IMG/VR virus record: IMGVR_UViG_3300036715_000791
Coordinates: 1 to 40,611 of that record
Strand: one strand, 5' to 3'
Source of the DNA: a virus
Length of the DNA: 40,611 nucleotides
The position numbers and the translations under genes were made by a program. The notes below the pieces were generated by a model that was given only the letters and a program-made list of their open reading frames with translations, was not told the DNA's origin and ran no database searches. Positions within the stretch are counted from its first letter, which is position 1, and the number at the start of each line of letters is the position of its first letter. Below are positions 15,783 to 22,637 of the stretch, piece after piece.

Positions 15783-16161
15783 CCGCGACGACCCACAAGT
15801 ACAGGCTAAGTGGTCTAAGACGAGGTTAAAAGCCTTACGTCGTGACAACTTCAAATGCCTTGTTTGTGGCTCACGTGTGCGTCCAGAAGGCCACCATTTA
15901 AATGGGTGGGCTAACCACCCACGTCAACGTTTCGACGTCACAAACGTCGTCACGTTGTGCCATGAATGTCATCTTGGAGAAGGTGGCATTCACGATTGGT
16001 TAGGTGGCCCCCAAGTACCGTGCACACGAGCCCACTTTAACGCGTGGCTTAAGAGCAGGCAGTCTTCAGCAGTTCTCATGCATCTTCTGCTCTTCCGCCG
16101 CGTTATCATTACCCTACTGATTACAGGAGTTATAGTCTATGCGTCCTATGTCGCTCTCTAA
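15775..16161 (+). CDS. HNH endonuclease with hydrophobic C-terminal tail
   Basis: A 128-residue protein. The HNH fold is clear: CLVCGSRVRPEGHHLNGW, then NVVTLCHECH, giving two CxxC-type zinc pairs and the HH...N...H catalytic pattern in the first 75 residues. The last 27 residues are a strong hydrophobic segment (VIITLLITGVIVYASYV) that looks like a membrane span and is not normal for HNH enzymes. It may come from a downstream membrane gene fused in frame. The gene overlaps the polymerase by 8 bases and the next nuclease by 23. It may be a mobile nuclease or a recombination enzyme. Confidence 0.85.
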   Translation: MSDRDDPQVQAKWSKTRLKALRRDNFKCLVCGSRVRPEGHHLNGWANHPRQRFDVTNVVTLCHECHLGEGGIHDWLGGPQVPCTRAHFNAWLKSRQSSAVLMHLLLFRRVIITLLITGVIVYASYVAL

Positions 16162-16858
16162 GTTTAACGTTTACAAAGGCTGCCCTAAGCAGTATTTTTA
16201 CAAACACATTGAACCGCCAGTAGGCACTACTATGCCAGAGTCCAAAGCGATGAGCAGGGGGCTGGTAATCCATCAAGAGCTTGAGGACCGTGTGAACCTG
16301 GCCATCGTAGATGGTATGTCAGCCTTCACCACCCCCTTGAAAAGTGCTAGTAAACTGCAGTGGTATTTTGACGAGCTGGTTGCGCAGCACCCTTACCACA
16401 TGGTGCCAGAGCAAGAGCTTGCAATTAACCCTTACACCGATGAGCTTGTGCCTTGGGACAGTAAGGGTTCTGTTGTACGTGCTAAATTGGACTTCATGTA
16501 TATGCTGCAGGATGACCCTGGTGTGTTGTACGTAGTAGACTGGAAGACTGGCCAGATCTACGATAAGCACACAGAGGAACGTGGCTGGTACGCCGTAGTA
16601 GCTTACATTGTGGCTAAGTCTCATGGCGTAGAGTTCGATAAGGTGAAGGCTGCTTATGCCTACGTTGACACAGGGAGCTTAATCCCTTTTGACTTTCAGA
16701 CGTTTAGCATTGGACAGCTAGAAGCTCTGAAGATCAGTTGGTTCACTGATATGATTAGCGTAGGTACAACCGAGCGGTTTACCTACACACCCGGTAACCC
16801 ACAGTGCAAGTGGTGTGATTATGCCAAGTCTAAGACTGGCGTTTGTATGTTTGGTTAA
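16139..16858 (+). CDS. RecB-like PD-(D/E)XK exonuclease
   Basis: A 239-residue nuclease. It starts with SLSKFNVYKGCPKQYFYKHI, the typical N-terminal Cys-containing motif of the PDDEXK_1/RecB-like group. The nuclease core is AKLDFMYM followed by VLYVVDWKTGQ (about residue 137), with the D...DxK signature, then ERGWYAVVAYIV. The C-terminus has CKWCDYAKSKTGVC, which together with the first Cys could hold an iron-sulfur cluster as in AddB/Cas4-like enzymes. It probably processes DNA ends during replication or recombination. AGGAG lies eight bases before the ATG. Confidence 0.88.
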   Translation: MRPMSLSKFNVYKGCPKQYFYKHIEPPVGTTMPESKAMSRGLVIHQELEDRVNLAIVDGMSAFTTPLKSASKLQWYFDELVAQHPYHMVPEQELAINPYTDELVPWDSKGSVVRAKLDFMYMLQDDPGVLYVVDWKTGQIYDKHTEERGWYAVVAYIVAKSHGVEFDKVKAAYAYVDTGSLIPFDFQTFSIGQLEALKISWFTDMISVGTTERFTYTPGNPQCKWCDYAKSKTGVCMFG

Positions 16859-16868
16859 GGAGGTTGTT

Positions 16869-17006
16869 ATGATTTTCTTTCTTGCAGGCGCAGCTTGCGT
16901 AGTCTACGCACTAGTAAGTACTAATGCTATCTTCGGCGGCTTATCTATGCTAGCTGCTCTTATCTGCTTCTTAACGTCTTACTATGCCCTTCAAGGAGGT
17001 GCCTAG
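16869..17006 (+). CDS. Small membrane protein, two spans
   Basis: A 45-residue protein after a very strong AAGGAGG ribosome site, which fixes the start at 16869. Almost the whole chain is hydrophobic with two probable membrane helices, FFLAGAACVVYALVS and FGGLSMLAALICFLTSYYA. It overlaps the next gene by one base. The function is unknown; its small size and position recall phage inner-membrane effectors, but no family is recognised. Confidence 0.7.
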   Translation: MIFFLAGAACVVYALVSTNAIFGGLSMLAALICFLTSYYALQGGA

Positions 17007-17206
17007 TGATCGAATTTAAACAAGGTGATTTAGTTGGTAAATACGGGGGCGATTATGTCTTCGAAGGCGTAGTTGTGGCAGCCTTCACAAAGCTGTCAGG
17101 CGTACAGCGTTACGTTGTAGAGGACGACCGCGGTATCCTCCACGTTTATTCGGCCCCCAACCTGAAGCTTCAAGAGGTTAAGAGCAAAGATTCAGGAACT
17201 ACATAA
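17006..17206 (+). CDS. Small beta-rich phage protein
   Basis: A 66-residue protein starting at GTG after AAGGAGGTGCCTA; the start overlaps the previous stop (TAGTG). The pattern GDLVGKYGGDYVFEGVVVAA, then RYVVEDDRGILHVYSAPNL, is a small SH3-like beta barrel that I have seen often in phage genomes without a known function. There is no membrane segment. A strong terminator follows at 17246. Confidence 0.75.
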   Translation: MIEFKQGDLVGKYGGDYVFEGVVVAAFTKLSGVQRYVVEDDRGILHVYSAPNLKLQEVKSKDSGTT

Positions 17207-17245
17207 CCAAGAAGGTACAAAGCTAAAACGTACGCGAACCAAATG

Positions 17246-17279
17246 AAAGTAGCAAGGCAAACACCTTGCTACTTTTTTC
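17246..17279 (+). terminator. Intrinsic terminator, duplicated at 24.4 kb
   Basis: AAAGTAGCAAGG-CAAACA-CCTTGCTACTTT is a perfect 12-bp stem followed by more T. The surrounding 75 bases, including an upstream AACGTACGCGAA, recur in reverse orientation at 24428-24500. Both copies lie just before a membrane-protein gene. Confidence 0.9.
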
Positions 17280-17298
17280 ATTTAAGAGGTGTTTTACT

Positions 17299-17415
17299 AT
17301 GAAATTGATTAACGACATGATAGAGGTAGGTTACTGGTTGTACAGCAGCTTCCTTCACTTTGCTTTGTGGTGCATAATTATCTCTGTGATTTACATTCTT
17401 GGGAGTGTTTTATGA
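17299..17415 (+). CDS. Very small membrane protein
   Basis: A 38-residue frame starting at the ATG after AAGAGGTGTTTTACT, shorter than most gene finders accept. It encodes a short charged N-terminus (MKLINDMIEVG) and then one membrane span, FALWCIIISVIYILGSVL. Its stop overlaps the start of the VRR-NUC gene in the ATGA manner, and the ribosome site is sound, so I regard it as real. The function is unknown. Confidence 0.6.
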   Translation: MKLINDMIEVGYWLYSSFLHFALWCIIISVIYILGSVL

Positions 17416-17729
17416 CAGAGCTTGAGTCAGCCATAGAGCGCCGCTTCTTAAAGTGGATTAAAGCTCAGGGCTGGAAAGCGTTGAAAATGCAGGGAGTTGG
17501 TAACAAAGGCTACCCTGACCGCTTAATACTAATGCCTAACGGCCTAGTGGCCTTCATTGAGTTTAAGCGACTAAACGAGACGCCTAGACCTCTACAAGAG
17601 GCTAGGATCAAAGAACTTAAAGCCTTAGGGCACAACGTAGGAGTATTTGACAATGACCGACACGCAACCAACTGGCTTACCCTCTTGTTTAGTGTGGGAG
17701 CCACGGCCCTACCAGACACAAGCATCTAA
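17412..17729 (+). CDS. VRR-NUC domain nuclease
   Basis: A 105-residue stand-alone VRR-NUC nuclease of the PD-(D/E)XK superfamily. The signature runs ALKMQGVGNKGYPDRLILMP (about residue 25), then LVAFIEFKRLNETPRPLQEA (about 50), giving the GxPDR...EFK catalytic pattern, and ends with a helix (ARIKELKALGHNVGVF). Phages often pair this domain with a SNF2-like helicase, as here, where the genes overlap by 77 bases. The likely role is junction or flap cleavage in replication or recombination. The start overlaps the 38-residue membrane protein. Confidence 0.92.
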   Translation: MTELESAIERRFLKWIKAQGWKALKMQGVGNKGYPDRLILMPNGLVAFIEFKRLNETPRPLQEARIKELKALGHNVGVFDNDRHATNWLTLLFSVGATALPDTSI

Positions 17730-19047
17730 CTTCCTACTCACGCAGCGTTTTGGGGGCCTGATCTTGTGGCCAGGCTTTGGTAAGACTACTATCATCTTGC
17801 AGAGCATTAAGCGGCTACGTGACGCCGGGTACAAAGGTAAGTTCCTCATCATCGCCCCCTTGAAGGTGGCTAAGTATGTGTGGCCTGAAGAAGCGGCTAA
17901 GTGGTTTAACTTCTCTGACCTCACAGTTCACGTGCTGCACGGCAAGGGCAAGCGTACCGACGTTGAGGCCGATATTTACGTCACTAACTTCGACACCCTG
18001 CCTTGGCTGCTAGACGCTGCCTACGATCGCCCTACAGAGCTGGGCATTACAGCACTTGTAATCGATGAGCTCTCTAAGTTCAAGCGCCACAGCAGCCAAC
18101 GTTTCAAGCTGCTCAAGCCACACCTTGCACGGTTCCATTACCGCTGGGGTCTCACAGGCTCGCTGATGACTAGGCACTACGTAGACCTGTTCGGCTTAAT
18201 GTACGTGATTGACTGCGGCAAGGCCTTAGGTGGTTTTGTTACTCACTATCGCCGTAAGTACTTCAGCCATGACCCTTATTCACATGCCTACGAAGCGCTG
18301 CCTGGTGCTGAAGATAACATCAAGAAGCGTATTTCACCTAGCCTCTTTGTGCTGCCTGAAGCCGAGTACTTCAAGCTCCCTGAGTTCGTAGAGTCTGACC
18401 TCCGCTTTAAGCTCACGCCCCCCTTAATGAATCAATACAAAATGCTGCACGACGAGCTAGTGATTGAGTTGCAAGACGCTACTATTACTGCTATCGGTGC
18501 ATCAGCCGCTATGAACAAGTGCTTGCAGTTTGTGAGCGGTAATGTGTACGACGAGACTCGTGCCGTTCATGCCCTACATACAGAGAAGCTTGAGCAGCTT
18601 GATGAGTTAATCGAAGAGCTAAATGGTGCGCAGCTTGTTATCTTCTACTGGTACGAGTTTGAGTACCAAATGCTGCTGGCTCACTTTGGGGGTCGTATTG
18701 GCTTCATCAACTCGCAGACACCTGAGAAGTCTGAACAAGCAGCAATCAAGGCTTGGAACAAAGGCGAGCTTGAGCTGCTAGCTATCCAACCTGCTTCAGG
18801 TGGCCACGGTCTGAACCTGCAAGGGAGTAACGCACGCTACGTTGTGTGGTACTCCCTGACTAACGACTACGACCTTTACGACCAGGGGAACCGTCGCGTA
18901 TATCGCTCTGGTAACCAGGCAGAAAAAGTCGTCGTCTTCCGTCTTATTGCTACAGGCACTGTAGATGAAGCACTAGTAAAGATGATGGCACGCAAGAGCT
19001 TTAAACAAGCTGAACTGGTAGCTGACCTTAGCTTACTATCGGCTTAA
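17653..19047 (+). CDS. SNF2-like / DEAD-box helicase
   Basis: A 464-residue superfamily 2 helicase. Motif I is WPGFGKTT (about residue 36), motif II is VIDELSK (about 135), motif III is WGLTGS (about 165). The C-terminal domain has QPASGGHGLNLQGSN and the motif VI QGNRRVYRSGNQ. The SNF2-like pattern in phages is usually tied to replication or recombination together with a VRR-NUC nuclease. The start is at 17653 after AGGAGTATTTGACA. The 77-base overlap with the nuclease gene means the two are strongly coupled. Confidence 0.92.
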   Translation: MTDTQPTGLPSCLVWEPRPYQTQASNFLLTQRFGGLILWPGFGKTTIILQSIKRLRDAGYKGKFLIIAPLKVAKYVWPEEAAKWFNFSDLTVHVLHGKGKRTDVEADIYVTNFDTLPWLLDAAYDRPTELGITALVIDELSKFKRHSSQRFKLLKPHLARFHYRWGLTGSLMTRHYVDLFGLMYVIDCGKALGGFVTHYRRKYFSHDPYSHAYEALPGAEDNIKKRISPSLFVLPEAEYFKLPEFVESDLRFKLTPPLMNQYKMLHDELVIELQDATITAIGASAAMNKCLQFVSGNVYDETRAVHALHTEKLEQLDELIEELNGAQLVIFYWYEFEYQMLLAHFGGRIGFINSQTPEKSEQAAIKAWNKGELELLAIQPASGGHGLNLQGSNARYVVWYSLTNDYDLYDQGNRRVYRSGNQAEKVVVFRLIATGTVDEALVKMMARKSFKQAELVADLSLLSA

Positions 19048-19049
19048 AA

Positions 19050-19092
19050 CATAAAGAGGTTTGTATACATGGCAAACCTCTTTATGTATAAT
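19050..19092 (+). promoter_or_regulatory. Hairpin-embedded promoter
   Basis: CATAAAGAGGTTT (19050-19062) and AAACCTCTTTATG (19074-19086) form a perfect 13-bp stem. The -35 TATACA (19064-19069) is in the 11-base loop, and the 3' arm forms most of the 17-base spacer and abuts the -10 TATAAT (19087-19092). There is no T-run, so it is not a plain terminator. It lies three bases after the helicase stop codon. Confidence 0.7.
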
Positions 19093-19096
19093 GATC

Positions 19097-19140
19097 ACAT
19101 CAACAAGCAATCCTGCTTGTTGAAAACCAAGGAGACTACC
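19097..19140 (+). promoter_or_regulatory. Leader hairpin upstream of the DUF5664 gene
   Basis: TCAACAAGCA-ATCC-TGCTTGTTGA is a perfect 10-bp stem near the 5' end of the transcript, followed by a GGAG ribosome site. It is almost identical to the leader at 13115-13158. It probably protects the mRNA 5' end or shapes translation. Confidence 0.7.
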
Positions 19141-19908
19141 ATGACTGGTAAAAAATTTGACGCCGGCAAACCACGTTACGATCTTATCCCACCTGTTGTA
19201 CTTGAGCAGTTGGCCACAGTGCTTACCTTTGGTGCGGAGAAATATGGTCCTAACAACTGGCAGGCTGTGCCTGACGCTCATAACCGCTACTACGCTGCCT
19301 TGATGCGTCATGTAGAGGCCGATCGTGGGGGCGAAGTCTACGACGAGGAGTCTAATCTCCCCCATCTCACACACGCCTTGGCCTGCGTAACGTTCATGCT
19401 TCATGGCTGTATGGTACAGCCAGAGGTTGAGCAACGTCCAGGTTGTAAGGTACCACCTAAGTTGGAGCTGTTCCTTGGATGGCTCGGCTCTGAAGTCGCA
19501 ACCATGTATTTGGATAACGTGGACGCTGAACACTTGAAAGACTTGGCGGCAACCTGCCTACCAGAGATGTATGTAGCAAGTGCCTTTGTATGGCGCAAAA
19601 CTGAGGAAGGTAATGCCTTTTGGTCTGCAGTCAATAACAAATGGGTGGCACACTTGGAACTTAAATTTAAGCGTGGTGAGTCCGAAGTGGCACCTTGGCT
19701 CGTACAACTTGTTGAGTGGCTTGGTCCTATAAATGCGACAGCGTTTCTTAACAACTTAACTCGTGTAGAAGAGATTAAGCATTACAAACAAGCTAACTTA
19801 CTTACCAGTGCATTTAGTTGGGGTGACACTGACGAAGGTGCAGACTTCTGGGCAGCGTTAGACTCTGATTGGCGTAAGCACCTGAACAGTGTAAAAGGCG
19901 GTATCTAA
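19141..19908 (+). CDS. DUF5664 (dATP/dGTP diphosphohydrolase-like) protein with duplicated C-terminal module
   Basis: A 255-residue protein. The N-terminal 90 residues match the phage family named dATP/dGTP diphosphohydrolase N-terminal domain (DUF5664): KKFDAGKPRYDLIPPVVLEQ, LTFGAEKYGPNNW, RYYAALMRHVEA and NLPHLTHALACVTFM. The His and acidic residues would bind metal for dNTP hydrolysis; the activity of this group is mostly inferred. The rest has two related modules of about 65 residues, each ending in SAF(V/S)W-x-x-T-(E/D)-EG-x-x-FW...HL. This looks like an internal duplication. It is expressed from the hairpin promoter and abuts the next gene by one base. Confidence 0.75.
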   Translation: MTGKKFDAGKPRYDLIPPVVLEQLATVLTFGAEKYGPNNWQAVPDAHNRYYAALMRHVEADRGGEVYDEESNLPHLTHALACVTFMLHGCMVQPEVEQRPGCKVPPKLELFLGWLGSEVATMYLDNVDAEHLKDLAATCLPEMYVASAFVWRKTEEGNAFWSAVNNKWVAHLELKFKRGESEVAPWLVQLVEWLGPINATAFLNNLTRVEEIKHYKQANLLTSAFSWGDTDEGADFWAALDSDWRKHLNSVKGGI

Positions 19909-20732
19909 TGCAAGAATGGCACTCACTGTTAAGTAAGTGCATGAAAGAAGGAACTCCTCGGCGCTCGCCGGGGGTTTCTACTCATGCTTTATTCGACGTT
20001 CAATTCCGTGTGTGGATGGGAGCAGCAACGTTCCCAGCATTCACATCCAAGCAACTTTTCTTTGGTCAAGTGAAAGCAGAGCTAGCAGCATTCCTGCACG
20101 GCGAAACTACGCTTGAAGGATTCCACAAATGGGGGTGCAGGATTTGGGATGCTAACGCAGTTAATCATCGCTCTGGTGAGATTGGCCGCGTCTACGGTGC
20201 ACAATGGCGCTCTTGGCCTCGGGAAGGTTTAGACACCCCCTTGGACCAGCTACAAGCACTAGTAAGTGGCATTGACGCAGAGCCTTTCTCTCGGCGCCAC
20301 ATCCTTCAAAGCTACAACCCAGGGGCTACGTCAGCCTGCTTGCCTGCTTGCCACATGAGTGCGCAGTTCTACGTAGCAAATAACAAGCTTAATTGCACTG
20401 TTACTATGCGCTCGTGTGACCTGTTCCTTGGGCTGCCTTTTGACGTAGCATCGTATGCATTACTGACGCACCTAATCTGTAAAGAGCTTAGCTTCTTACA
20501 GCCTGGTAATCTGACGTTCAATATTTGTGATGCTCACATTTATGGTAACCACCAGAAAGCAGTACGTGAGGTGCTAGAACGTGACGTCCACAAGGCTCCA
20601 CACTTGATTCTGAGCCCTGATGCCTCACTCTTTGACTTCTATCCTAAACACGTTGAATTGGACCACTATGTGCACAGCGGTCCACTATCAGCCCCCATGA
20701 ACGTGCACGAGGAACCTAACCATGGCAGCTAG
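19908..20732 (+). CDS. Thymidylate-synthase-fold enzyme, probable dCMP hydroxymethylase
   Basis: A 274-residue thymidylate synthase homologue. Family motifs: YGAQWRSW, SRRHILQSYN, catalytic Cys in LPACHMSAQFYV (about residue 146), MRSCDLFLGLPFDVASYALL and DAHIYGNH. In thymidylate synthase the motif reads PFNIASY; the Asn contacts the uracil ring. Here it is Asp (PFDVASY). Asp at that place is found in T4 dCMP hydroxymethylase, and the Asn-to-Asp change is known to switch preference to dCMP. The product is therefore likely 5-hydroxymethyl-dCMP or 5-methyl-dCMP, made before incorporation in DNA. MazG and dCMP deaminase lie downstream. Ordinary dTMP synthesis is the alternative. Confidence 0.8.
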   Translation: MQEWHSLLSKCMKEGTPRRSPGVSTHALFDVQFRVWMGAATFPAFTSKQLFFGQVKAELAAFLHGETTLEGFHKWGCRIWDANAVNHRSGEIGRVYGAQWRSWPREGLDTPLDQLQALVSGIDAEPFSRRHILQSYNPGATSACLPACHMSAQFYVANNKLNCTVTMRSCDLFLGLPFDVASYALLTHLICKELSFLQPGNLTFNICDAHIYGNHQKAVREVLERDVHKAPHLILSPDASLFDFYPKHVELDHYVHSGPLSAPMNVHEEPNHGS

Positions 20733-20886
20733 GAAACGGCTTTATGACGCCTACAGCGCAGGTCGCCAATGTTACGAGCAGGGGGGCAAGTTTCACGACA
20801 ACCCCTACGATGACTCTAAACCGCGGTTGAAGTATGCCTGGCTTTCCGGCTACAGCGACGCAACACTAAACAGTATGAACGAGTAA
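20722..20886 (+). CDS. RMF/CrpP-like small protein
   Basis: A 54-residue protein, too short for most gene finders. It follows GAGGAACCTAACC and overlaps the previous gene by 11 bases. The layout AYSAGRQCYEQGG, then NPYDD and finally YAWLSGYSDA resembles ribosome modulation factor (G-x-AG...CPY...W-x-x-GW-x-x-A), a gammaproteobacterial protein that dimerises 70S ribosomes; the plasmid protein CrpP belongs to the same fold. A phage copy might act on host ribosomes or stabilise something else of similar shape. Homology is by eye and needs a profile search. Confidence 0.65.
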   Translation: MAARKRLYDAYSAGRQCYEQGGKFHDNPYDDSKPRLKYAWLSGYSDATLNSMNE

Positions 20887-20919
20887 ACTACCCAGCAAGA
20901 TTACTAGTTAAATTACACT

Positions 20920-20959
20920 AAGAGGCCTGTTTACAACAGGCTTCTTTTTTGAGTATAAT
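20920..20959 (+). promoter_or_regulatory. Composite terminator and hairpin-embedded promoter
   Basis: AAGAGGCCTGT (20920-20930) and ACAGGCTTCTT (20936-20946) pair with one mismatch and are followed by a T-run to 20950: an intrinsic terminator for the dCMP hydroxymethylase transcript. The loop holds the -35 TTTACA (20930-20935); 18 bases later comes the -10 TATAAT (20954-20959). So the same DNA ends one transcript and starts the next. Confidence 0.75.
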
Positions 20960-21008
20960 AAACCCATCAAGACAAAACAACCTTTTCAAACAACCTGAGG
21001 ACAAGACA

Positions 21009-21551
21009 ATGTTACACATTACTGAATTGAAACCTACTATGTCTGCAAGCGAACTGCTTACCGCGGTCAAAGACATTTACGCAGAAGAGATTGCACAAAC
21101 AACCCGCAACCTTGAACGTGGCGTCTACAAGAACACTGACTACTGCCAAGAAGTACTTGCTGGTACAAAGTGTGCTCTTAATGGCTTAGAGCACGCAGAC
21201 ACCATGATGGCTGATGCATTGGTATTCGCTGACACCTACATGTTAGGTGATGGTATGAGCGATAAGTTCCTCTTCGCACGGTTGGCCAAGCTCTCTGAAG
21301 AGGTAGGTGAAATGGCCACAGCGGCAGCCGCAGGTGATGAGTACGAAATTGCGGACGCACTTGTAGACATTGTGTACGTTGCACTGGTCACAGCCGCTAA
21401 ACGTGGCCACCCACTCAGTAAGTTATGGGACGACGTTCACAAGTCTAACATGACTAAGACACCTAAGGGTGAAGGTAAGTTTGGTGCGAGCAAGGGTGAA
21501 GGCTTTATCCCTGCAGACACTAAGGCAATCATGCAAGACGCAGGCTTCTAA
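21009..21551 (+). CDS. MazG-like nucleotide pyrophosphohydrolase
   Basis: A 180-residue all-alpha NTP pyrophosphatase. The MazG signature is LAKLSEEVGEMATAAAAG (about residue 95) with the EExxE metal site, then EIADALVDIVYVALVTA with the two Asp ligands, and KLWDDVHKSNMTK. Such enzymes hydrolyse dNTPs to dNMP and PPi. With a dCMP hydroxymethylase nearby, a dCTPase role as in T4 gp56 is attractive: it would supply dCMP and remove dCTP. The substrate is not shown by the sequence. The start at 21009 follows a CTGAGGA ribosome site; its leader is nearly the same as that of the gene at 23730. Confidence 0.88.
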   Translation: MLHITELKPTMSASELLTAVKDIYAEEIAQTTRNLERGVYKNTDYCQEVLAGTKCALNGLEHADTMMADALVFADTYMLGDGMSDKFLFARLAKLSEEVGEMATAAAAGDEYEIADALVDIVYVALVTAAKRGHPLSKLWDDVHKSNMTKTPKGEGKFGASKGEGFIPADTKAIMQDAGF

Positions 21552-21557
21552 TCAACA

Positions 21558-21585
21558 TGGGGGCTGGTAAGGATACTGGCCCCCT
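21558..21585 (+). terminator. Weak hairpin after the MazG gene
   Basis: GGGGGC and GCCCCC pair around a 14-base loop, followed by TAAAA rather than a T-run. It may be an attenuator or only an mRNA 3' stabiliser. It resembles the G5/C5 stem at 13956-13990. Confidence 0.4.
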
Positions 21586-21612
21586 AAAACCTAGAGAACA
21601 GAGGACATTGAG

Positions 21613-21822
21613 ATGAAGAAAGACATTAAAGCACTTATAGCGCTATTAGTTAGTTTAGGCTACACTGTACTAGAGGGTAAGAACCACTACAAAGCAGTCG
21701 CTACGCAGGGTCAAGTAACATTCGCTAAGACACCCAGTGACGTAAGAGCGCTGCTTAATATCCGCCGTGATATTAAGCACAACCTAGGATTTGATATTCG
21801 TAACTATGGGAGCAACATCTAA
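21613..21822 (+). CDS. HicA-like small protein
   Basis: A 69-residue protein that resembles HicA-type mRNA interferases (dsRBD-like fold). It has the layout KALIALLVSLGYTVLEGKNHYKAV with the key His in GKNHYK, then a beta strand (QVTFAKTPSD) and a helix (VRALLNIRRDIKHNL). No HicB-like antitoxin gene follows; the next gene is dCMP deaminase, which it overlaps by one base. Isolated HicA-like proteins are known in phages and may be inactive or target host RNA. The call is by eye. Confidence 0.65.
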   Translation: MKKDIKALIALLVSLGYTVLEGKNHYKAVATQGQVTFAKTPSDVRALLNIRRDIKHNLGFDIRNYGSNI

Positions 21823-22250
21823 TGACAGGCACAACCAAACAAGTCTACTTCATGCAACTGGCCACCCGAGCGTCAGAGCAGAGCCATTGCTTACGCCGTA
21901 AGGTGGGGGCTGTGATTGTAGACCGTAACCTAAACATCAAAGCACTAACATACAACGGTCCTGCTCGTGGTCGTCCACACTGTGACGAAGGTCATCCGTG
22001 CCATGGTGTGAATCTGGCCCCCGGTCAAGACCGCTGTGAAGGTCTACACGCTGAACAGTCTGCAGTGCTTGCAGCAGGTAACACGCCTGACCTGTTCGCA
22101 ATCTATGTAACAGAGGCACCATGCTTTGCTTGTGCTAAGTTCCTGCTGCATACCAGCATTCAGACCATCTACGTGCCAGCACACGCTGACATGCAAGAGC
22201 ACAGTAAAGAGCTATGGCTAAGCGCAGGCCGTAACTGGCTTAACACCTGA
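21822..22250 (+). CDS. dCMP deaminase
   Basis: A 142-residue zinc deaminase. The active site is HAEQSAVLA (His and catalytic Glu, about residue 79) followed by TEAPCFACAKFL (the two zinc Cys, about 105). The insertion with HCDEGHPCH and a further Cys, between strands, is typical of the dCMP deaminase group, where extra zinc binding and allosteric control occur. It makes dUMP, the precursor of dTMP. Together with MazG and the thymidylate-synthase-like enzyme it balances the pyrimidine pool. The start overlaps the HicA-like gene. Confidence 0.93.
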   Translation: MTGTTKQVYFMQLATRASEQSHCLRRKVGAVIVDRNLNIKALTYNGPARGRPHCDEGHPCHGVNLAPGQDRCEGLHAEQSAVLAAGNTPDLFAIYVTEAPCFACAKFLLHTSIQTIYVPAHADMQEHSKELWLSAGRNWLNT

Positions 22251-22306
22251 ATCATTAAACTGCATTGTTTAGTACAATACGATTTTCATCAACAAGGAAT
22301 ATTATC

Positions 22307-22627
22307 ATGAAAACTACAGACGACCTGAAAACTATGTTAGCTCAATGGCGCATTCAATTCCCTAACCTGTACCTTCGTGCAATTCGTGGAGATTGTTCAG
22401 TGACTATCCTCACGAATGCAAACCCTCTGACACAGGAAGCGGTGTTAAAAGCCGCAGAGGTTGCGGCTGCAGCCTTAGACCTAATCGAGGAGCCTGTGGT
22501 TGAGGAGCCTGTGGTTGTTAAGGCCTCCTACCTGCACGAAATTCAGGTAGACAAGCCTTCTAACAAGGTTAAGAAAGAGCGCAAAGCTGCTAAGCGTAAG
22601 CTTGACCCGTCCAACTTCCCAATGTAA
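22307..22627 (+). CDS. Unknown basic-tailed protein
   Basis: A 106-residue protein starting at the ATG after CAAGGAATATTATC; the leader CATCAACAAGG resembles the other structured leaders. The N-terminal 60 residues contain a short beta-alpha pattern (LYLRAIRGDCSVTILTNA). They are followed by an exact 15-base duplication encoding EEPVVEEPVV, and then a Lys/Arg-rich end (KVKKERKAAKRKLD) that could bind nucleic acid. I do not recognise it. It is 10 bases upstream of the membrane-HTH gene. Confidence 0.65.
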   Translation: MKTTDDLKTMLAQWRIQFPNLYLRAIRGDCSVTILTNANPLTQEAVLKAAEVAAAALDLIEEPVVEEPVVVKASYLHEIQVDKPSNKVKKERKAAKRKLDPSNFPM

Positions 22628-22637
22628 GGACCTTAAA

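Noticed and set aside
22273-22278. Possible promoter -10 (TACAAT) before the gene at 22307
   Set aside because: No acceptable -35 lies at 16-18 bases, although the leader resembles others; left out of the promoter list.
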